DNA from: DATFMP01 sp035266845
GTDB lineage: Bacteria; SAR324; JACQKK01
DNA length: 64,000 nt
Assembly (NCBI GenBank): GCA_035266845.1
Contig: DATFMP010000022.1
Span: forward strand, 1-64,000
Direction: 5' to 3'
Part shown: in pieces, positions 59,592 to 64,000 of the stretch
How the letters are laid out: the number at the start of each line of letters is the position of its first letter
How positions within the stretch are numbered: the first letter of the stretch is position 1
Translations under genes and position numbers: made by a program
Notes under the pieces: model-generated
Told to the model about the DNA's origin: nothing
The model's database searches: none
The model's input: only the letters and a program-made list of their open reading frames with translations

Positions 59592-60653
59592 ATGATTATC
59601 CCAAAGGAGCGGCACTTGACTCCGGAACAGGAAGCAGAGCTGTCAGCGGTCACGGGCGAATTCGGCATCACGCTGCAGAAGATCGCGGGCGAGACCCGCT
59701 CGGTCTACGCCATGGTGGGCGACGAGCGCGACGAGCTGCTCGTCAAGCGCGTAGAGGGCCTGGACTACATCGACCGGGTGGACACGATCCAGAAGCCCTA
59801 CAAGCTGATGGCCAAGGACTCCGAGCTGGGCCGGCATTCGGTGCGGCTCAACGGCCTCACCATCGGCAACGGGCACTTCACCGTGGTCGCGGGCCACTGC
59901 ACGATCGACCCCAAGAACCCGGACTACTTCTACGAGACCGCGGCGGCCGTGAAGGAAGCCGGCGGGGACATCCTGCGCGGCGGCGTGTGGAAGCCCCGTA
60001 CCAGCCCGCACTCGTTCCAGGGCGACCACCGCTCCATGGACATCCTGATCGAAGCCAAGGCCCGCACGGGCCTGCCTGTGGATACCGAGGTGATGGACTC
60101 CGAGCAGCTTGACCTGGCGCTGGAGGCCGGCGTGGATATGCTGCAGGTGGGCGCGCGCAACGCGCTCAACTACGGCCTGCTCAAGGAGATCGGCCGCAAG
60201 ATCGCCGGGCGCCCCACCATCGTGCTGCTCAAGCGCGGCATGCACATGGGCAAGGTGGATGAGTTCATCCTGGCCGCGGAGTACGTGGTATCCGGCGGCA
60301 ATCCCAACATCGTGCTCACGCCGCGCGGCACCGTGCCCACCATGGACGGCTTCCGCAACCATCCGGACGAGTCCATCACGGTGCTGCTCAAGGAGAAGAC
60401 CTGGGCGCCCGTGCTGGTGGATCCGTCGCACTCCGTGGGCCGCTCCGCCTATGTGCCCTTCGCCGCCTGCGCCGCAGCAGCCTATGGGGCGGACGGGCTG
60501 ATTGTGGAATCCCACGTGGCGCCCGTGAAGGGCATCGGCGACGACCCCAAGCAGGCGGTCACGCCCGAGGTGCTCTACAAGCTGATCCGCGACGCCCGCG
60601 CGATCCATGCCATGCAGAAGGAGCACGTGGCGCACATCATCGCCAACGCCTGA
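59592..60653 (+). CDS. aroF: 3-deoxy-7-phosphoheptulonate (DAHP) synthase, type I-beta
   Basis: 353 residues. It condenses PEP and erythrose-4-phosphate, the first step of the shikimate pathway. An N-terminal ferredoxin-like/ACT-type regulatory domain of ~80 residues precedes the barrel: VVAGHCTID, GGVWKPRTSPHSFQG, TEVMDSEQLDLALE, VDMLQVGARNALN, LKRGMHM, VLVDPSHSVGRSAYV and GLIVESHVAP. The order and lengths are those of the I-beta class (Bacillus/Thermotoga type). Preceded by a leader peptide and terminator, so it is probably under attenuation as well as allosteric control. Confidence 0.92.
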   Translation: MIIPKERHLTPEQEAELSAVTGEFGITLQKIAGETRSVYAMVGDERDELLVKRVEGLDYIDRVDTIQKPYKLMAKDSELGRHSVRLNGLTIGNGHFTVVAGHCTIDPKNPDYFYETAAAVKEAGGDILRGGVWKPRTSPHSFQGDHRSMDILIEAKARTGLPVDTEVMDSEQLDLALEAGVDMLQVGARNALNYGLLKEIGRKIAGRPTIVLLKRGMHMGKVDEFILAAEYVVSGGNPNIVLTPRGTVPTMDGFRNHPDESITVLLKEKTWAPVLVDPSHSVGRSAYVPFAACAAAAYGADGLIVESHVAPVKGIGDDPKQAVTPEVLYKLIRDARAIHAMQKEHVAHIIANA

Positions 60654-60780
60654 CCGCCCCCGTCGGCGCACGCGGGGTCCAGCGCCGCCCGCTTCGCCCC
60701 GGGCACGGCCCCACTGTGCGCACAGCCGTGGACTGAGGGGGCACGGTATGCCCAGACCGCGCCCCTGTTCCGCGGGACGG

Positions 60781-61239
60781 CTACTGCTCCCAATTAGGCG
60801 TCGTTTGTCGCGTGCAGACATTGATGCGGGTGAACATATTCATGGCGCAAATGAACAGCACAAGCGCCGCACGCGAAGACTCGTCGTAGTACTGCTCCAC
60901 CTCCCGCCAAAGCGAATCCGGCACGGAGTCGTATCGTGCCTTCAGTTCCGTCACAGCCTCGCATAAGAAGAGCGCCGATCGCTCGGCGGCAGTGAAGCGG
61001 TCCGATTCACGCCACGCTACAACCGCCAGGAGCCGCTCACGCATGTCGACGTCCTGATCTGCCGCGTTCATGGCTTGTCCGATGCAGAGCTCGCAATTGT
61101 TCATCTGGCCGACGCGCAGGCCGACAATATCGAGCGTGGTCTTGGCAATTCCGCTCTGAAAGATGGGGGCCATCATTGCCTGGATTCCAGCGTTCACCCC
61201 TTGAAGCACGAGTGCCGGGTTCTTCATTCTTGCTTGCAT
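60781..61239 (-). CDS. AhpD-like / carboxymuconolactone-decarboxylase-family protein
   Basis: 152 residues. The CxxC redox pair lies at Cys49/Cys52 (MNNCELCIG), and WRESDRFTAAERSALFLCEAVTEL is typical of the COE-type CMD proteins that accompany ECF41 sigma factors. The His usually found four residues after the second Cys is Ala. ATG 61239 has AAGGAA at a good spacing. It is divergent from the ECF sigma gene, and its own promoter (61371-61397) resembles ECF41 sites. A peroxide/thiol redox role is typical for the family; the substrate is unknown. The region is visibly less GC-rich than its neighbours. Confidence 0.82.
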   Translation of the reverse strand: MQARMKNPALVLQGVNAGIQAMMAPIFQSGIAKTTLDIVGLRVGQMNNCELCIGQAMNAADQDVDMRERLLAVVAWRESDRFTAAERSALFLCEAVTELKARYDSVPDSLWREVEQYYDESSRAALVLFICAMNMFTRINVCTRQTTPNWEQ

Positions 61240-61335
61240 GCGTCGATTTCCTTCGAATGGATTTCAGGTGATCCTGCTGTGGCGGGACGCAAATCGTGGC
61301 CGTCTTGGGGGTGGCGTGCTGCCGCCAACCCGATC

Positions 61336-61362
61336 TGTCACATCGGCCCGCTGTGGGACGTC
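61336..61362 (+). promoter_or_regulatory. ECF41-type promoter, toward the sigma gene
   Basis: TGTCACA (61336-61342), a 16-base spacer and CGTC (61359-61362), the published ECF41 consensus. Transcription would start about 30 bases before the sigma gene ATG, so the sigma factor would drive its own gene. Confidence 0.6.
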
Positions 61363-61370
61363 ATTGCTTT

Positions 61371-61397
61371 GACGATCCGGAAACGCGGAGTGTGACC
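61371..61397 (-). promoter_or_regulatory. ECF41-type promoter, toward the AhpD-like gene
   Basis: Read on the minus strand: GGTCACA (61397-61391), 16-base spacer, CGTC (61374-61371). This is one mismatch from TGTCACA-N16-CGTC and points at the AhpD-like gene, leaving a leader of about 125 bases. Confidence 0.55.
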
Positions 61398-61398
61398 G

Positions 61399-62265
61399 AT
61401 GGACGAAACAGACTTGTTGCTTCAACACTTCGAGGCCCATCGAGCGCATCTGCGAGCCGTTGCGTGTCGGATGCTTGACGATCGAGCTGACGCCGACGAT
61501 GCCGTTCAGGAAACCTGGCTACGTCTAAGTCGAACCGATATCCGTGGCGTGGAGAATCTGCGCGGCTGGCTGACCAAAGTCGTCGCTCGCGTGTGTCTCG
61601 ACATGCTGCGTTCGCGCAAGTCGCGGCGCTGGGAACCCTTGGATGAGCGCGCTCCGGCAGAGCCGGCGCGCAAGGGCACTCCCGAGGACGATGTCCTGAT
61701 GGCCGATTCCATCGGCGCGGCACTGCTTGTCGTGTTGCAGAGGCTCCCACCGGCTGAGCGGGTCGCTTTCGTGCTGCACGACTTGTTCGACCTGCCATTC
61801 GAAGACATCGCTCCCATCGTCGGACGGACCCCGCCCGCCGCAAGACAGCTCGCCAGTCGGGCGAGACGCCGCGTGCGCGGGGTGACCCCGATTGGGGGTG
61901 CCGACCGCATCCGGCAGCGCGAGATCGTCGATGCCTTTTTGGCTGCCTCGCGCAGCGGCGACCTGGAAGGCCTCCTTGCCTTGCTCGCTCCGGATGTCGT
62001 GTTGCGAGCCGACCCCGCAGCACAACGCATGGGCGCGCCTTCGGAAGTCCGAGGCGCCCGGGTCACAGCGGCTTTCTTCAAAGGCCGCGCACTGGGTGCC
62101 GAGCCCGCCGTCGTCGCGGATGGTATCGGACTCATCGTAGCCCCAGGGGGGCGGCTGCGCATCGTCGTTCGACTGACCATCGCGGAAGGAAAAATCGCCA
62201 GGATCGATGCAATCGCCGAGGCCAAACATCTGGACCGGATCAAGCTGGCTGTCCTGGACGATTGA
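61399..62265 (+). CDS. ECF41-type (SigJ-like) sigma factor with SnoaL-like C-terminal domain
   Basis: 288 residues. Sigma region 2 (RAHLRAVACRMLDDRADADDAVQETWLRL, LRGWLTKVVARVCLDMLRSR) and region 4 (LVVLQRLPPAERVAFVLHDLFDLPFEDIAPIVGRTPPAARQLASRARRRV) are clear. A ~120-residue C-terminal NTF2/SnoaL-like domain follows (IVDAFLAASRSGDLEGLLALLAPDVVLRAD). ECF41 proteins use this domain as an internal regulator and lack a separate anti-sigma factor. They are normally linked to a COE gene such as the divergent AhpD-like gene here. Confidence 0.88.
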   Translation: MDETDLLLQHFEAHRAHLRAVACRMLDDRADADDAVQETWLRLSRTDIRGVENLRGWLTKVVARVCLDMLRSRKSRRWEPLDERAPAEPARKGTPEDDVLMADSIGAALLVVLQRLPPAERVAFVLHDLFDLPFEDIAPIVGRTPPAARQLASRARRRVRGVTPIGGADRIRQREIVDAFLAASRSGDLEGLLALLAPDVVLRADPAAQRMGAPSEVRGARVTAAFFKGRALGAEPAVVADGIGLIVAPGGRLRIVVRLTIAEGKIARIDAIAEAKHLDRIKLAVLDD

Positions 62266-62415
62266 CTCCTCACCGGATTGATGCTCCCCCCTTGGCGGGA
62301 TGGATCCATTGCCGCTTTGCCGTTGCGACCTTGGCAGCTTGGTGTCTTTGCCAGAGCCGAAGTTGCAGGGGCCCCGCCTCTTCCGCGCCCCCGGAATTGC
62401 TGCCATCATGATGAA

Positions 62416-63186
62416 ATGGACGATTTCGCGCGGGCCGCCATCGCGGTGGAGCACCTGACCAAGCGCTACGGGGACGTGGCCGCGGTGGACGACCTGACAT
62501 TCTACGTCCAGCACGGCACCACCACCGGGCTGCTGGGCGGCAACGGCGCGGGCAAGACCACCACGCTCTCCATGCTGGTGGGGCTGCTGCTGCCCGACTC
62601 CGGCCGCATCCAGGTGCTGGGCGTGGACATGCTGCGCCACCGCTACCGCGCGCTGGGGCGCATGAACTACTCCTCGCCCTACGTGGACCTGCCCTTCCGC
62701 CTGACCGTTTGGGACAACCTGCGCGTCTATGCGGGGCTCTACGGCTTGGCCCGGCCCCGTGAGCGCATCTACGCGCTGGCGGAGGAGCTGACACTGGTGC
62801 CATTCCTCAAGCGGGCCTACGGGTCGCTTTCCGCCGGACAGAAGACGCGCGTGGCGCTGGCCAAGGCGCTGCTCAACGAGCCGGAGGTGTTGCTGATGGA
62901 CGAGCCCACCGCCTCGCTCGATCCCGACATGGCGGACTACGTGCGCACCTACCTGAAGCGCTACCAGGCGCGCACGGGTGCGACCATGCTGCTGGCCTCC
63001 CACAACATGACGGAGGTGGAGCGCATCTGCGACGACGTGATCATCCTGCGCGAGGGCAAGAAGGTGGACCAGGGCGCGCCCCACGCGCTGATCGTGAAGC
63101 ACGGCCGGCGGACGCTGGAGGACGTGTTCATCGACATCGCCCGCCGCCGCAGCCCGGAGGACGACGTGCCGGAGGCCGCCTCATGA
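62416..63186 (+). CDS. ABC transporter ATPase, ABC-2 type exporter
   Basis: 256 residues from ATG 62416. Walker A GGNGAGKTT, Q-loop region RMNYSSPYVDLPFRLTVWDNLRVYAGLYG, signature LSAGQKTRVALAKALL, Walker B VLLMDEPTASLDP and switch His in LASHNMTEVERI are present. This is the drug/lipid-export (DrrA/NodI-like) class with a C-terminal extension (GRRTLEDVFIDIARRR). The stop overlaps the permease ATG (ATGA). Confidence 0.92.
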   Translation: MDDFARAAIAVEHLTKRYGDVAAVDDLTFYVQHGTTTGLLGGNGAGKTTTLSMLVGLLLPDSGRIQVLGVDMLRHRYRALGRMNYSSPYVDLPFRLTVWDNLRVYAGLYGLARPRERIYALAEELTLVPFLKRAYGSLSAGQKTRVALAKALLNEPEVLLMDEPTASLDPDMADYVRTYLKRYQARTGATMLLASHNMTEVERICDDVIILREGKKVDQGAPHALIVKHGRRTLEDVFIDIARRRSPEDDVPEAAS

Positions 63187-64000
63187 GCGCCGCCGTGCCC
63201 GCCGCCTCGCCCGTGGTGCTGTCCGTGCGCCGCATCGGGGCCATGGTGATGCGCTACCTGTTCCTGCTGCGCAACTCCTGGCCGCGCGTGCTGGAGATGG
63301 TGTACTGGCCCACGGTGCAGCTCATCCTGTGGGGCTTCATCACGCGCTTCTTCGTGACGCACGACTCCTGGCTGGCCCAGGCCGCCGGCGTGCTGATCAC
63401 CGCCGTGCTGCTGTGGGATGTGCTGTACCGCGGGCAGCTCGGCGTGTCGCTGATGTTCTTCGAGGAGATGTATGCGCGCAACCTGGGGCACCTGTTCGTG
63501 AGCCCCCTGCGGCCGTACGAGCTGGTGCTGTCCCTGCTCACGATGAGCCTGATCCGCACGCTGATCAGCTTCGGTGGGGCCTCCCTGCTGGCGATCCCGC
63601 TGTACCAGTTCTCCATCTACTCCCTGGGCTTTCCACTGCTGCTGTTCTTCTTCAACCTATTGGTGATGGGTTGGGCGCTGGGCCTGCTCATCGTGAGCCT
63701 GGTGATGCGCTACGGGCTGGGGGCCGAGAGCCTGGCCTGGGTCGCGATCTTCGCCATCGCGCCCTTCAGCGGCGTGTACTATCCCATCGCCACGCTGCCC
63801 GTGTGGCTGCAGCCGCTGGCCTGGTCGCTGCCCTCCAGCTACATCTTCGAGGGCATGCGCGCCATCGAGATCCATCACGTCGTGGAGTGGCACCTGCTGG
63901 GGGCCGCGGCGGGCCTCAACGCGGTGTACCTGGCGATCGCCGTGGGCGTGTTCCTGGTGGCATTCGGCTATGCGCGCCGCCACGGGTTGCTGCTCAACGT
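63183..64000 (+). CDS. ABC-2 type transporter permease (partial, runs off the window)
   Basis: The frame is open from ATG 63183 to the window edge, 272 codons with no stop. At least five hydrophobic segments (e.g. TVQLILWGFITRFFV, LLLFFFNLLVMGWALGLLIVSL) and an ABC-2 C-terminal signature (AIAPFSGVYYPIATLPVWLQPLAWSLPSSYIFEGMR) are visible. This is the membrane subunit for the ATPase above; the exported substrate is unknown. About 0-10 residues may be missing. Confidence 0.88.
   Translation, partial: MSAAVPAASPVVLSVRRIGAMVMRYLFLLRNSWPRVLEMVYWPTVQLILWGFITRFFVTHDSWLAQAAGVLITAVLLWDVLYRGQLGVSLMFFEEMYARNLGHLFVSPLRPYELVLSLLTMSLIRTLISFGGASLLAIPLYQFSIYSLGFPLLLFFFNLLVMGWALGLLIVSLVMRYGLGAESLAWVAIFAIAPFSGVYYPIATLPVWLQPLAWSLPSSYIFEGMRAIEIHHVVEWHLLGAAAGLNAVYLAIAVGVFLVAFGYARRHGLLLN

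Noticed and set aside
61264..61398. Shadow ORFs in the sigma/AhpD gap as genes
   Set aside because: They are short, lack ribosome-binding sites and overlap the promoter region.
1..64000. tRNA, rRNA, CRISPR array, prophage or insertion sequence
   Set aside because: No cloverleaf with a GTTC-A loop, no regular spaced repeats, and no transposase, integrase or phage protein was seen.

Overview
This 64 kb window is a very GC-rich stretch of a Gram-negative chromosome. It encodes an LptD-type outer-membrane LPS assembly protein, several lipoprotein and secreted-protein precursors, and proteobacterial-style housekeeping genes (rpoD end, moaD-moaE, trmB, yicC-gmk-spoT, truA, hslO, nth, trmH, dus, rodA, priA, tgt). 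Coenzyme F420 genes (cofG, cofE), one probable selenoprotein and a B12-binding protein are less usual. One intergenic palindrome resembles a dispersed repeat common in Alphaproteobacteria. I cannot assign a genus; a proteobacterium or a neighbouring lineage fits best. Genes are tightly packed, many share ATGA/GTGA overlaps, and no phage, transposase, rRNA, tRNA or CRISPR array is visible.

Layout. 0-5 kb: end of rpoD, then a leftward TPR - FecR - Kelch envelope operon. 5-7 kb: moaD, moaE and a lipoprotein. 7-13 kb: small-molecule catabolism (2-oxopentenoate-hydratase-like enzyme, LysE exporter, double DUF1330 protein, NadX, SDR, AMACR/CaiB). 13-21 kb: two different J-domain proteins, trmB, yicC, gmk with a tail, and a bifunctional (p)ppGpp enzyme. 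21-28 kb: thioesterase, small Zn-ribbon protein, a divergent MurD overlapping cofG, a histone-H1-like/beta-HAD fusion, cofE. 28-34 kb: trxA, truA, hslO, lptD and a small barrel protein. 34-43 kb: PilZ, M1 peptidase with HEAT repeats, phosphoesterase, pentapeptide protein, OM protein, M48 peptidase. 43-50 kb: nth-lysC, an RHH regulator with GGTAC repeats upstream, trmH, dus, and a sigma-54 regulator with an altered receiver. 50-52 kb: a GNAT - B12-domain - DCC operon whose last gene carries an in-frame UGA at the redox motif. 52-60 kb: rodA, priA, an unknown, an alkyltransferase-like protein, tgt, and a type I-beta DAHP synthase behind a leader peptide/attenuator. 60-64 kb: a lower-GC AhpD/ECF41 sigma pair with divergent cognate promoters, then an ABC-2 transporter.

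The most notable items are: (1) the candidate selenoprotein of the DCC family, with a UGA followed at the right distance by a stem-loop; (2) an aromatic-amino-acid leader peptide (FYYWWCFAF) and attenuator before DAHP synthase, which would let one gene sense Phe, Tyr and Trp charging together; (3) divergent ECF41-type promoters between an ECF41 sigma gene and its AhpD-like partner; (4) a beta-hydroxyacid dehydrogenase with a ~270-residue histone-H1-like tail; (5) a membrane protein predicted to put a WD40-like domain in the periplasm and a J domain in the cytoplasm; (6) a family of perfect palindromes concentrated at convergent gene junctions.
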